From the NCBI RefSeq assembly GCF_963259705.1, contig NC_081846.1, positions 54,217,205 to 54,281,204 of the forward strand: a stretch of 64,000 bases of DNA, given 5' to 3'. Under the pieces are notes generated by a model that was given only the letters and a program-made list of their open reading frames with translations, was not told where the DNA came from and made no database searches. Each line of letters begins with the position of its first letter. Position 1 is the stretch's first letter. Below are positions 47,716 to 58,770 of this stretch, piece after piece. The stretch comes from Myotis daubentonii (taxonomy: Eukaryota > Chordata > Mammalia > Chiroptera > Vespertilionidae). Made by a program: the position numbers and the translations under genes.

Positions 47716-47928
47716 AAAAAATATATATTTTTATTGATTTCAGAGAGAAAAGGGTGGGAGAGAGAGAAACATCAATGATGAGAGAGAATCATTGATCAGC
47801 TGCCTCCTCCATGCCCCACACTAGGGATCAAGCCTCCAACTCAGGCATGTGCCCTGACTAGGAATCAAACCATGACCTCCTGGTCCATAGGTCGATGCTC
47901 AACCACTGAGCCATGTTGGCAGGGTAGA
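47716..47928 (-). mobile_element. Ves SINE, antisense
   Basis: A/T tail at left, GAATCATTGATCAGCTGCC in the middle, and the tRNA-like ACCACTGAGCCATGTTGGC at right. Target-site duplications are CAAGAAGAAATTTTT (47701-47715) and CAAGTAGAAATTTTT (47929-47943). Confidence 0.93.
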
Positions 47929-48217
47929 CAAGTAGAAATTTTTGCTATTATTTGCAGCTAATTAGAACTTGAGCAGAAATACCATGAACAGTTTTATATA
48001 GTGAGTACGGAATAAACTCTAAGGAGAAAAACTTTAAATTAAAAAAATCCTTATAGAGGGAGAAAAAAATAAGTCTTCTGAAAAATAAAGGAATTGCAAC
48101 TGTGTAGTTTGGGGAGGGGGAGAGAAATAGCAGGAATCTTAATGATTAATTGCAACAGTATGGAGTGTGGGCCAGAGATAATTAGTAGGAAAGGTTGACC
48201 GTGTACTCACCATATTC

Positions 48218-48278
<61 letters not shown>
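48218..48278. repeat. (GA)n microsatellite
   Basis: About 28 GA units with minor interruptions. Confidence 0.95.
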
Positions 48279-48954
48279 ATGGGGCACACTGCAGTGCAAA
48301 GATGGGCTTTTAAAAAAGGAAGTTCTTGACCATGAAGATCAGACTATCAAGGGAAGCTGTGTGATCTCCATCCTTAAAGAGCTTTAAAAATAGTATAAAC
48401 AGCCATCTGCACAAGATGATTTATGCATTGACCTTCAGGAGGCGGGCCCAGATCAGCTCATGAAGTCCCTTCCAAGTGTGGGATTCTATGATTTAATCAG
48501 TATGTGATTTTTCTCAGCTCCACATTTTGTGAGATAACCAGCAGATGGAAGCCACAAATTCCCCAACATCATACCAAAATCATGGTTCCTCACACTGGTA
48601 GGGCCCGGTCAAGCTTGCCAAATTGGCATCAGTTGTAAAAATCATTGAAGGACCCACCTCAAACATTTATTTATCTCCTCGTAGGTGTCTGGACCACCCA
48701 TGTCCACAAAATACAGATAACCCATATATTGATTCATGTGCACTTAGCTTTGATTTAGCCTATGAGGGAGTTACATATGTTAGAGTTATTTGTCTGTTTT
48801 TGAAATCTGAGGCTGCAGCTCTCAAAAACATCAATAGAGATGTACAGGCCCTGGTCTAAGCAGAAATGAGGCTGATTGGACACTTTGCTCTGAAAAGATT
48901 TGCAGCTCGCTTGGGATTTACTGTTTCTCACTTAGATAACAGATACGGTCTCTG

Positions 48955-49170
48955 TGTGTATTTATTTGCTCATTGAACAATTACTTGAGCGCGGACAATA
49001 TTCCAGGTTATGCACAAAGCATTGGCATGCAACAGTGAGGCTGACCCGGCCCCTTCCTCAGGGAGCTTAGACTCCCCTGGGAGAGACAAGCAAATTAGCA
49101 GACGGTTTGGATACAGAGTGATAAAAGCTATAATGGGGTCGGAGACACAGAGCTAACATACGTGGAAGAA
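48955..49170 (+). repeat. Ancient L2-like remnant
   Basis: ATTTGCTCATTGAACAATTA, TTCCTCAGGGAGCTTAGACT and CTGGGAGAGACAAGCAAAT follow a common old repeat pattern. Confidence 0.45.
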
Positions 49171-51170
49171 CCAACTCAGCTGGAGCAAGGGGCAGATGAA
49201 TAGAACCTACTGGGGGAGGAGGGTGCTGGAAGAGTATTTCCTGGAGAGAAAACAGCCTGGCTGAGAGGCTGGCAGAATGCCATGGTACCACAAGTCAGCG
49301 TCTTTGGGTATGGCTGGAGCATAGAAGGTGGAGGACGAGGATGTAGGGGGCATGGGAGGAGCCAGAGAGCGAGGGAAAGTCGGCGTGAGGCTTGGGAGAT
49401 CGCGAGAAGCTTCACAGGCCACACTGAAGAATTTGGACTCGACGTGAAGGGCATGAGCGGCCACTGAAAGATATAGATCCGTTATGTCCTGCAAAAGATG
49501 TATTAGTCCACTTGAATTCAGGAGAAAAAAAATTACATTTGCTTCAGCAAAAGGAAGTTTATGGGAGGGCTGTTGGGAATATAAGGAGTCCAGGGAGAAA
49601 GTACCCGAACATCCAGCTTAGCAAACAGCTAAGGTGCTTGTCGGGAGCAGCAGAGCCAGGGACGGGCGCCCCGGGCTTCATTCAGTGCCCACTGCTGCTC
49701 CTTGGGCTGCATCCCCTTCACGTGCTCTTTCTGCTTCTCCAGTTCTATTAATGGCCGCCCAAAGCTCCTGAGTTTTAAGCTCACCCAGGATAGAATGACC
49801 CAGTTTTCTCAGTCCTGAATCCAAAGGGCCGATACGCAGGACGCCTAGGCCCAGCTTGAGCCTGGGAGCTCACCTCTGAGGAGGAGCGGAGGTGCATGAG
49901 AACAGGGCGCCTGTGCTGAGGCCACTTGGATGGGTAGGCGGACCTGTTCCCAGAAAGGGAAGGGCTTCTTTGCAGATTCGCCCGTGGGTCCTTGCAGCCA
50001 CGGAGATGACTGATCGAAAGCCTGAGGGTAGCGCCAATGGGGAGGTGATTGCACGGGTGAGCTTCTACCTGGGGCCAATGAGGAGCGTTGAAGCCTGCAC
50101 TAACCCCGGGAACTACACAGCCACAGTAGCCACAAGGCCAGGAGAGCTCTGGTCTGCCATAAGCCTCCATAATCCTGTAAGCAGTTTCCAGGACTGAGTT
50201 CTTATTCAGAACTATAACTCCTGGCAGAGTCTACTCTCTCCCATGAATTTTCAGTCAGCATTCTCTTACTTAAATTGTTCTTTTATTTCGTGTTATTTTA
50301 AAATGTCTGACAGGTTGGCATGAATGTCTATGACTGTAATTTCTTGCATTGTTACTTAGGATCATTATACAGGCTACCATTTATTATATTCTCGAAAACA
50401 GTAAAATCATATTATCAGTATGACAAAATTTTCCTTAAATTAGTGCTGAAATGGGAGATATAAGTCTTTTTATTAGTGAATAATTTACCTCCCTGGAGTC
50501 TCCTTCTGTTTTAAATTTCTGCCAATAGATGCTGCATTAAGCAATATGTATGCAGTTATATGTTTTGCCACTAGATGGCACCATGTGTCTTTCCTTCTGA
50601 TTTTATCTCAAACTGGCTGTTTAGCAATGGGATTTGCTTTTGTTTGTTTATTGTTTTCTAAAGAGTTAATACACCTTTTCTTGAGCAGCCTTCAGCGTCA
50701 TTACTTATTTGTAATACTGTCTTTAATTGTATACTAAGTTTCTATATATGCTACACTATGTTTTTAGGTAATTTTGTTACTTTTTCTTTCAATCCAAAAC
50801 CATGCTGTTTCAATAGTCTTAGTTTTATAATACATTTTAATATTCACTAGACCAATATTACCCCTCAGTAACGTCTTCAACTTTAAAGTCTTTCTTATCT
50901 GTTAATTTATCCACATGATGTTGGGCTCATTTAATCATCTTATTTCAATCCACTGGCACTTTTATTGGAATTGCCTAAAAATATAACAATATATGTAGAA
51001 GTTAATTTGGAAGAATGTTAAAACTTTGCAATATTTATTTTCCTCAGTAAAATAGATGCTTTTGGACCAGTAATGTAGACAAGAACATATTCAGAGTTTT
51101 TGGCATGCACAAGTGTATGAGTGTGCATGTGTGCAGAATAAATGATTATATAGAGAGAGACACAATCAAA
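49171..51170. other. Intergenic; moderately GC-rich left half
   Basis: 49170-50200 is more GC-rich than its surroundings, with several overlapping short open frames on both strands. None shows splice signals or a recognisable protein. Nothing was identified in 50200-51170. Confidence 0.4.
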
Positions 51171-51569
51171 TCCTATACAATAAAAGTGTAATATGCAACT
51201 AGACCAAACGGCCGAACAGCAGAATGACCATCTGACCATCTGGATGACCATCCGGGACCATGCTATGACACCCACTGGCACCAGGCCAGCCAAGGCAGGT
51301 GCAATGCGATTGGTTGGGGGCCCAGCCATTGCCCATGATCACCCCACAGAGGGAGGCCCAAGTCACCGGCCAGCGGGGTGGTCAATTGGGGGGCTCCATG
51401 ATAGCCCTAAAGAGGGATGGCCCGGCCACCGGCTGGTGGGCTGCAGCGGGTGGGCAGGGCCTTTCTCTGTAAGGGAAGCCCAGGTCCTGGGTGCCAGTGG
51501 GAAGCCGGTGCCGACAACCAGGGGAAGGAAGGCCTACTCTTGCATGAATTTCATGCATTGGGCCTCTGG
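51171..51569 (+). mobile_element. Non-autonomous Helitron (HeliBat-type), copy 4
   Basis: It starts TCCTATACAATAAAAG and ends with the hairpin TGCATGAATTTCATGCA followed by GGGCCTCTGG, with CTAG mutated to CTGG. The GC-rich body is partly shared with copy 3 (AGACCAAACGGCCGAACAGC). Confidence 0.9.
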
Positions 51570-52077
51570 TATTCTTTATAAAAAATGGGGGCAGGGAACT
51601 TCTCCTGTCCAACTGAAGCAGACTGGCTAAATAAGTTGAATAATCTAAATGGAATACATACCTCACTACATATAATGATTTCAAATAATGTCAAATTAGA
51701 AAATGCTCATAATAAAAGGTTAAGTAAGAGTAGTACATATATACAACATAATAACTTTGTTTAAAAAGACAAAAGAAAATAGATAATACAGTAACTCATC
51801 TCTGAGAGGTAGAATTATAAGTAAGTTGTATGTTCTTAACACTTAATGTATAACATGGTGACTATATTTGATGCCACTGTATTGTAAATTGAAATGTGCT
51901 ACCATAATTGAACTTAAATATTCTCAGCAAAAATGAAATAAAACAGTAAATACGTGAGGTTTGGGATGTGTTAATTAACCCCATGAGGGAATCCTTTCAC
52001 AATGTATACACATATCAAATCATCCCACTGCAGACTTACAATTTTATTTGTCAATTGTACCTCAATAACGCTTGGGG

Positions 52078-52290
52078 GACTGGAAGATTTTGGCATGACC
52101 CATGAATCAGGGGGATCACAGTTCCATTCCCAGTCAGTGCACATGCCCAGGTTTCCTGCTCAATCCCCAGTAGGGGGCATGCAAGAGGCAGCCAATCAAT
52201 GATTCTCTCTTACTGATACTTCTATCTCTCTCTCCCTCTCCCTTCCGCTCTCTGAAATCAATAAAAAATATTTAAAAACAAAAATAAAGA
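52078..52290 (+). mobile_element. Ves SINE, 5' end diverged
   Basis: CATGCCCAGGTTTCCTGCTC, AATCCCCAGTAGGGGGCATG and CTCTGAAATCAATAAAAAAT are Ves body and tail. The tRNA-like head is badly eroded. Confidence 0.8.
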
Positions 52291-53179
52291 TAATTTTTTT
52301 AAAAAATAGGCCACTACAGTCATATATAAGAGAATGATAGATTCACATATGTCTTATGACATTTGGCATATTCTGTTGGTTGATGTCTTCAGACGTGTTT
52401 ATGGAAGGAGCTGGCTATAGGATACTTCAGATAATTTGATAGAATGAGGGAAATCTTATTGAGAAGGAAATATTTTAGCTGAGACCTCAAATGATGAGAA
52501 ACCAGCTATGAGAAGATGAGGGTTGGGGAAGAAGGAACAGGAAGGAGGAAATGTAGCTATACCCACAGACAGAAAATATTATCATACCATTATAACATTG
52601 TGTTTTATTTGTTTCTGTGTCTGATTTCTCCATCATCCGTAAGCTATACAAATTATCTCAGAATCCTCTTCAATATCTATTACATAGTTGACACTCAGTA
52701 AATTTGTTTAATAAATTGATGGGCTTTAAAGTAAATAAACAAAAAATTGACACAAATAACTATTTTATATGGGGAAAATAATGGTATTTTGCAAAACAGA
52801 AAAAAAATTCAAGTGGAAGTTTCACATCTTTTGAAATCTCTTTAATTTCTAGTTTAATAGAAGATAGCTGGATTCTCAAGTCTACTTCTATACTTAATCT
52901 GTTGTGCCACCATACATCATGGGGCCTCTGGAAAAACTCCACTGTACATGCATGAGACAAGAAGTGAAAACTGCAAATGACATCTTAATACTATGATGAA
53001 AATAGTTATGAGCTGAGAAAGGGCCTGGGGAACTCCAGGGGATGCCAGGCCACACTTTGAAATTAATTACTTGGCTGGATTATTATTACTCCAAATTCTT
53101 TCCTCTCTCTTTGTTTTCTAATACTTATGATTCAACAAACTAAAAAGTAATGATGAGGAGGATAACAACACTAGCATTG

Positions 53180-54840
53180 AACAATGGATCCTCATTGTCC
53201 ACTTGCCTTTATGGAACAGCTAGGAGAACATTTTAAGCCAGACCTGGATGTCATTCTGGAGGTGACTGAATTTGTTGAAATCATCTACACCCCCACTCCA
53301 CCACTGCCCTCAGTGTTACTTGGTTATTTCTTATTATTCTTTGATGCTAGTATAAGATCCACTCTTTCTAATTCTACTCCTCCCATATTTCTTGGTAAGT
53401 TCATAAAGCATGTAGATAACGCTCCTCATGTCTCTCCTCTCAGTTTCTTGCCCTCCCCTCTTCCAATGATCTTGTCCTTCCCTAGACCTTGGCCACTCAT
53501 TCCGATGGAAATAACCTTGGACATAGTAACTGCAAATCCTTGATTATATAAATTTTAAACAGCCTACATTCTGACCAATAACTACCTTTTCATTCCCCAG
53601 CTCACTTCCTATACCCCCCTTTCAACAACTCCTCAACTCCACAAATACCTCCATTCACTGATTCTACAACATTTTCACGGGTCCTTGGATCTTCACTCAT
53701 TTCTCCCATTATCCAGTTTAAATTCCGTACTTACCACTTCCTTAAATTTGTTCTGCTCTTGCTTCATCAAACTCTCTCGGCTGAAGCCAATGCTAGTTAA
53801 ATTGAACATTATCCGTACTCCATGCCTATGTTCAGAGACAGATGAACTCGCTTAGAGACCCAGATAAACATACAGTGGGGCCTTGACTTAGGAGTTTAAT
53901 TCGTTCGGAGACCGAGCTCGTTAAGGAGCTCGTTAACTCAAATTACTCTGTCAACTCATTGCAAAAAATCAGCCTAGAGACAGCTGGTATCTCAAAAAAC
54001 TCGTTAGTCGGGACACTCGTCAGTCAAGGCCCCACTGTATTTAGAGAAAAATCCACTGATGTCATCTATCTAGATGCCTGTCGCTTACATTATGGGGGTG
54101 ATTTACATTGTCCAATAATTATATTGTATTTTTTTAGGTCATTTACAGTTTTATTCTCCAAAGTGACTATGTCCTACCTTCTTCTCAAATTCCAACACCT
54201 CCTTCGTCCTCATTCTCAGAGGATGACTTTGCTTCCTATGTAACTAAGAAAATTAAATCCATTAGAGGGGTCCCTTCACATCTACTCTCCCGCCTCCAAG
54301 TGTGCACATGCACCACTTCCCTTCTTGCATTATGGTTGATCCATTCATGTTCCAAAAGGCCAATCCCCCCAGTGGTGCACTAAACCCTATCCCCTCTAAC
54401 TTACTCAAGCCATTGCTCCAGCAATTTCCTCTGTTTCTCCTGCCCCATCAATGTATTCCTCTCTACTGGGTCTTTTCTATCAGCCTACTCATATGCTTTT
54501 ACGTCTATTTTCACTGATTAAAAACTCTCTTCATCCTATTTCTCTCTCCAGTTCTTGCCCATTCTTCTCATTCCCTTAAAAACAACAGTCCTTGAAAGAT
54601 CTGTCTATACTTGTCTCTAATTTAGCTCCTTCTGTTCCCTGTTGAGCCTATTCTAATCAAAGGTTTATTAACATTTATTCGTTTCTATCAAGCTCACCAA
54701 TAGCTTCCATGGTGATAAATCCAATAATTCATTCTCAGTCCTCATCTTCCTTGACTGTCAATATGTGATATGACTGTTCACTCTTTACTTCTTCCAAAAC
54801 TTTTTACCTGGTGTCCAGAACACTTTGCTCTCCTGGGTTT
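53180..54840 (+). mobile_element. Degraded L2/CR1-clade LINE, including reverse-transcriptase region
   Basis: TCAGAGGATGACTTTGCTTC, GCCATTGCTCCAGCAATTTC, TTCTCAGTCCTCATCTTCCT and AACACTTTGCTCTCCTGGG match, in order, the remembered L2 reverse-transcriptase region (the part coding LDLSAAFDTVDH in intact elements). No frame remains open. A Tigger-type MITE is inserted at 53873. The portion before about 54090 is less certain. Confidence 0.5.
53873..54037. mobile_element. Tigger/mariner-type MITE with TA target duplication
   Basis: The ends CAGTGGGGCCTTGACTTAGG and CAGTCAAGGCCCCACTG form terminal inverted repeats, 165 bases apart, with TA on each side (53871-53872 and 54038-54039). It has further internal near-palindromes (GAGCTCGTTAAGGAGCTCGT). 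Confidence 0.88.
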
Positions 54841-54870
54841 TTTTTGTTTGTTTGTTTGTTTTGTTTTTCC
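54838..54870. repeat. (TTTG)n / T-rich run
   Basis: TTTTTTTGTTTGTTTGTTTG, low complexity. Confidence 0.8.
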
Positions 54871-55269
54871 TGTAGGACTGCTATGAGGGCAGAAGGCAGA
54901 AGAGTGGTGGTTAAACTGGAATTATACAGATCTCTATAGTCATTAAGAGATTGGGTTAGAGAGAATAGTCAAACAGAGATGACTAGAGCGACACATCTAA
55001 GATTGAAGGAGAGAAGTTGTCATTTGCATGAATCGGTAGGAGGACATTGACCCTAGGGAGATGGTCCATGTGGGAGAGTAGATATTAGCATTTAGAACAC
55101 CAGATCTTGAGAATCAGGGATTTGGGTAAAGGGCCAAGGGATGCAGTAATGATAGAAAAGGGTAAAGACAAGTTTACAGTAGTGGGAACCCCAACTCCAT
55201 CTTGGTAACCAGATTGTACTAATAATAACACCATTCATATATTTATTACCTAACTTGTCCAAATTGCTT

Positions 55270-55415
55270 TTAAGTTTATTGTTTCTTCACAATATCCCTA
55301 AGAAAAGCAGCTATTTTTATCCCAAGTGTATGGATGAAGAAACTAAGGCTTGCAGAGGCGAAAACAATTGTCTGAAATTATACTGAGCATAGTAACAGAA
55401 CTGAGACTAGAATCC
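55270..55415 (-). mobile_element. MIR SINE remnant, antisense
   Basis: GATGAAGAAACTAAGGCTTG and AATTGTCTGAAATTATACTG are the complement of the MIR core. Confidence 0.55.
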
Positions 55416-55951
55416 AGATCCAAAATAACTAAGAAGCAGTGCCTGGGCAGCAACAACCAGGGCCCTAACAGAAATCCTATGCAGCAGAGTTCGAAGCTTC
55501 AGATGGCTTATTCCAGAAAGACCAGGGAATCAACATCACATCTTGAGACTAGGTGCCAGATATGGGTGGGTGCAGGGATTAGATGGGAATAGTGATACTG
55601 ACAATCAGCTGGAAGAGGCATTTCCTTGGTGCCAGAACTCAAACCGAAGTAGATAGACTGAGCTGAGCACAGGTGAAAGGTGCAGGTGGGTGGGGTCACC
55701 TGACTGAGAGGGTGGGTGGAGGCGGAGGAGGCTGAATCATTTCTGATAATCATCCCAGAGAATAAATGAACCCAAAGTTCATGTGGAAGATCTGAGACTT
55801 ATCTCCTTGAATTCTTGGACCTCTGGACTGAGGGAAAAGCAAATATATTTATATATCTTAGTGGAATGGCCATTGATATGATTGGGGGCTAAGCTAAGGA
55901 TGGAATGGGTGGGTTTTTTTCTTCATCTAACTAGATCATCCTACAGATTTT

Positions 55952-58277
55952 TTTAAATATATTTTTTATTGATTAAGATATTACATATGTGTCCTTATCC
56001 CCACGTTACCCCCTACTCCCCCCCCTGCTCATGCCCTCACCCCCACACCCCCGTTGTCCGTGTCCATTGGTTAGGCCTATATGCTTGCATATAAGTCCTT
56101 TGGTTGATCTTTCCCCCTTACCCCCACCCTCCCCTACCTTCCCTCCAAGGCCCGACAGTCCAGTCAATGCCTCTCCGTCTCTGGATCAGTCCTTGTTCAT
56201 CAGTTTATGTTGTTCATTATATTCCACAAATGAGTGAGATCATGTGGTATTTATCCGCTCTCCAGTTCCATCCATGCTGTGGCAAATGGTAAGAGTTCCT
56301 TTTTCTTCTTCCTCTTCTTAAAGAATACCTTTCAGCATTTCATATAATGCTGGTTTGGTGGTGATGAACTCCTTTAGCTTTTTCTTATCTGTGAAGCTCT
56401 TTATCTTACCTTCTATTCTGAATGATAGCTTTGCTGGATAAAGTAATCTTGGTTGTAGGTTCTTGCTATTCATCACTTTGAATATTTCTTGCCACTCTCT
56501 TCTGGCCTGCATGGTTTCTGTTGAGAAATCAGCTGGCAGTCGTATGGGTACTCCCTTGTAGGTAACTGACTTTCTTTCTCTTGCTGCTTTTAAGATTCTC
56601 TCTTTGTCTTTTGCTCTTGGCATTTTAATTATGATGTGTCTTGGTGTGGTCCTCTTTGGGTTCCTTTTGTTTGGGGTTCTCTGCGCTTCCTGGACTTGTA
56701 AGTCTATTTCTTTGACCAGGTAGGGGAAGTTTTCTGTCATTATTTCTTCAAATAGGTTTTCAATATCTTGCCCTCTCTCTTCTTCTGGCACCCCTATAAT
56801 TCTGATGTTGGTACTCTTGAAGTTGTCCCAGAGGCTCCTTACACTATCTTCATATTTTTGGAATCTTTTTTTTCTTTTTCGGTTGGGTATTTTTTGTTTC
56901 TTTGTATTTCAAATCTTTGACTTGATTCTTGGGATCCTCTTGTCTGTTGTTGGATCTCTGTATATTATTCTTTATTTCAGTCAGTGTATGCTTAATTTCT
57001 AGTTGGTCCTTTTTCATATCCTCGAGGGTCTCACTAAATTTATTGGCGGTTTCCATAAAATTCTTGAAAAACCTTATAAACGTGGTTTTGAACTCTATAT
57101 CCAGTCGTTTGCTTTCCTCCATTTCTGTCATTTGTGACCTGTTTCTTTGTCTCCGCATTTTTTATGCTTCCCTGTGTTGGTAGAGTGGTTTTGTGTGCTA
57201 GGTGTCCTGTAGGGCCCAGTGGCTCAGCCTCCCCCATTACCTGAGGTGGACACTCTTGGTGCACCCCCTTGTGGGCTTTGTGCACAGTCTTGTTGTAGTT
57301 ATGCCTTGATTGTTGTAGGATCACTGGGAGGAATTGACCTCCAGGCCAACTGGCAGTGAGAATTGGCTGTGTCTGCAGTGGGAGAACTTCTGTGCTGAAG
57401 ACACCCTTCTGGGGCAAGACTTGCTTCAGTGGGGCTTTGGTGCTCACTGATTCTGCCCCCTGAGTGTGTCCCTTATGGATCTGAGGAGTTATAATCCAGA
57501 TGGTCCCCCTCTGACCACTGGGTACACTGGCTCTTGGAGGTTACCCAGCAGGAGCTATGAAGAGAACTGCAGATTCCCCTTCCTTTTTTTGGAGTTTGGA
57601 GATGCCCTGATGAGGCCCAGCTGTGAAGCAATGCAAGCTGCTGTGGGGCCTTGGGCCTTCTCTTGGAAGTTCTGGGTCTGTGGCCCAGCTGCAGTTTGTT
57701 AGGTAATTCTCAGGTTGCAAAGGGCCAGGGCATTCATATGCATAAGCCTCTGCAGCAGCCTGGGTGGGGCGGGGTCTCAGGGAATCAAAGGGCGGAGCAA
57801 GGAACTATGGCGAATTCTCAGCCCTGCCCTAAGGGGCTGCGCACATCTCAGTGTCCTGACAATCCAATTGCTGCAAGCACCTCTGAAAGAAAGCCACCCT
57901 CAAGTTCCGAGTTCTGCCTGCTGCCAGACAGGCCAGTTTCTCCCCGTATGAGTCCTGGGTCCCCAGAGACTTCCCGGAACCGGAGTTCAGAGCAGTCGGG
58001 AGCTTGTGACTCCCTCCCGATTCAAAAAGACAGCCGCGTCCTCAGGTACCAGCCCCTTTCTGCGCACTCTCGAGCCTCCGTACCTTTGCACTTTACTTCC
58101 GCAGCTCCTGACCCTCAATGTGCTTTTCTCTTTCCTTCTAGTTGTAGGACTTCCATTCCGCCAGCCTTCCTGTAAGTTTTGGATGATGTCAGTTTTGTCT
58201 TTTTATTGTGTTTCGAAGTTGTTGTAGGAGGCAGCAATTTCGGTGTTTCCCTATGCCGCCATCTTAGTTTCTCAGGC
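55952..58277 (-). mobile_element. L1 with 5' UTR, ORF1 and 3' UTR but almost no ORF2
   Basis: On the minus strand the element starts near GGCCTGAGAAACTAAGATGG at 58277, a full-length L1 5' end. It runs through about 1.1 kb of 5' UTR into ORF1, then jumps from the ORF1 end (about 56318) to the last bases of ORF2 (CAGCATGGATGGAACTGGAG) and the 3' UTR and A/T tail. A 15-bp target-site duplication, CATCCTACAGATTTT, flanks it at 55937-55951 and 58278-58292. The intact duplication and matching ends show it inserted as a 2.3 kb unit or lost ORF2 cleanly afterwards. Confidence 0.9.
56318..57158 (-). pseudogene. L1 ORF1 (RNA-binding ORF1p), frameshifted
   Basis: ORF1p is the trimeric nucleic-acid-binding protein that coats L1 RNA. 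The first part (57158 down to 56850) has a charged coiled-coil-like region with EIKHTLTEIKNN. The second part (56791 down to 56318) holds the RRM and C-terminal domain: NLFEEIMTENFPYLV, TPRHIIIKMPRAKDKERILK, IRLPADFSTETMQARREWQ and YPAKLSF. The two parts are in different frames, with the break between about 56790 and 56860, so no full ORF1p can be made. Motifs match mammalian L1 ORF1p. Confidence 0.85.
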
Positions 58278-58346
58278 CATCCTACAGATTTTAAACAATT
58301 CATGGAAAATGGGTAATTCTTAAAAAGTGGAGTAAAAGAACTGACA

Positions 58347-58602
58347 GCCAGCCCCAGCTGGTTTGGCTCAGTGAGTAGAGCATTGGCCTGCGGACCAAAA
58401 AGTCCCAGGTTCGATTCTGGTCAAGGGCATGTACCTTGGTTGCAGGCTCCTCCCCAGCCTGGGCCTGGTCAGGCTCCTACAGGAGGCAACCAATCAATGA
58501 TGTGTTTCTCTCACATCGATGTTCCTCTCTGTCTTTCTCTCTCTCTTTCATTCTTCCTAAAAATCAATGCAAAAATATCCTCAGGTGAGAATTAAAAAAA
58601 TT
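58347..58602 (+). mobile_element. Ves-like SINE
   Basis: Head CAGCTGGTTTGGCTCAGTGA, B box GGTTCGATTCTGGTC, CT-rich tail and A-rich end. Target-site duplications are AAAAGAACTGACA (58334-58346) and AAAAGAAATGACA (58603-58615). Confidence 0.92.
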
Positions 58603-58659
58603 AAAAGAAATGACAAGTTATTTCTTGGACATGCAATTTGTTGCTTCTCGTTCGAGAGG

Positions 58660-58770
58660 GGTTTTTTATTTTTTAAATAATTCTTTATTGTTGAAAGTAT
58701 TACTTATGCTCCCCTTTTCCTCCCATTGACCCCCTCCAGCCCACCTCCATCCCCGCCCCAGGCAAGAAGG
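58660..58770 (-). mobile_element. Short L1 3' end fragment, antisense (probable)
   Basis: TTCTTTATTGTTGAAAGTAT, then CTCCCCTTTTCCTCCCATTG resembles the complement of the L1 3' end seen at 55960-56030. Confidence 0.45.

Noticed and set aside
53184..53543. A 119-codon plus-strand frame as a small gene.
   Set aside because: The surrounding sequence reads as degraded L2-type LINE; no splice sites, promoter or known domain were found.
57651..58175. Open reading frame of 174 codons on the plus strand.
   Set aside because: It is antisense to the 5' UTR of the L1 at 55952-58277 and has no family resemblance.
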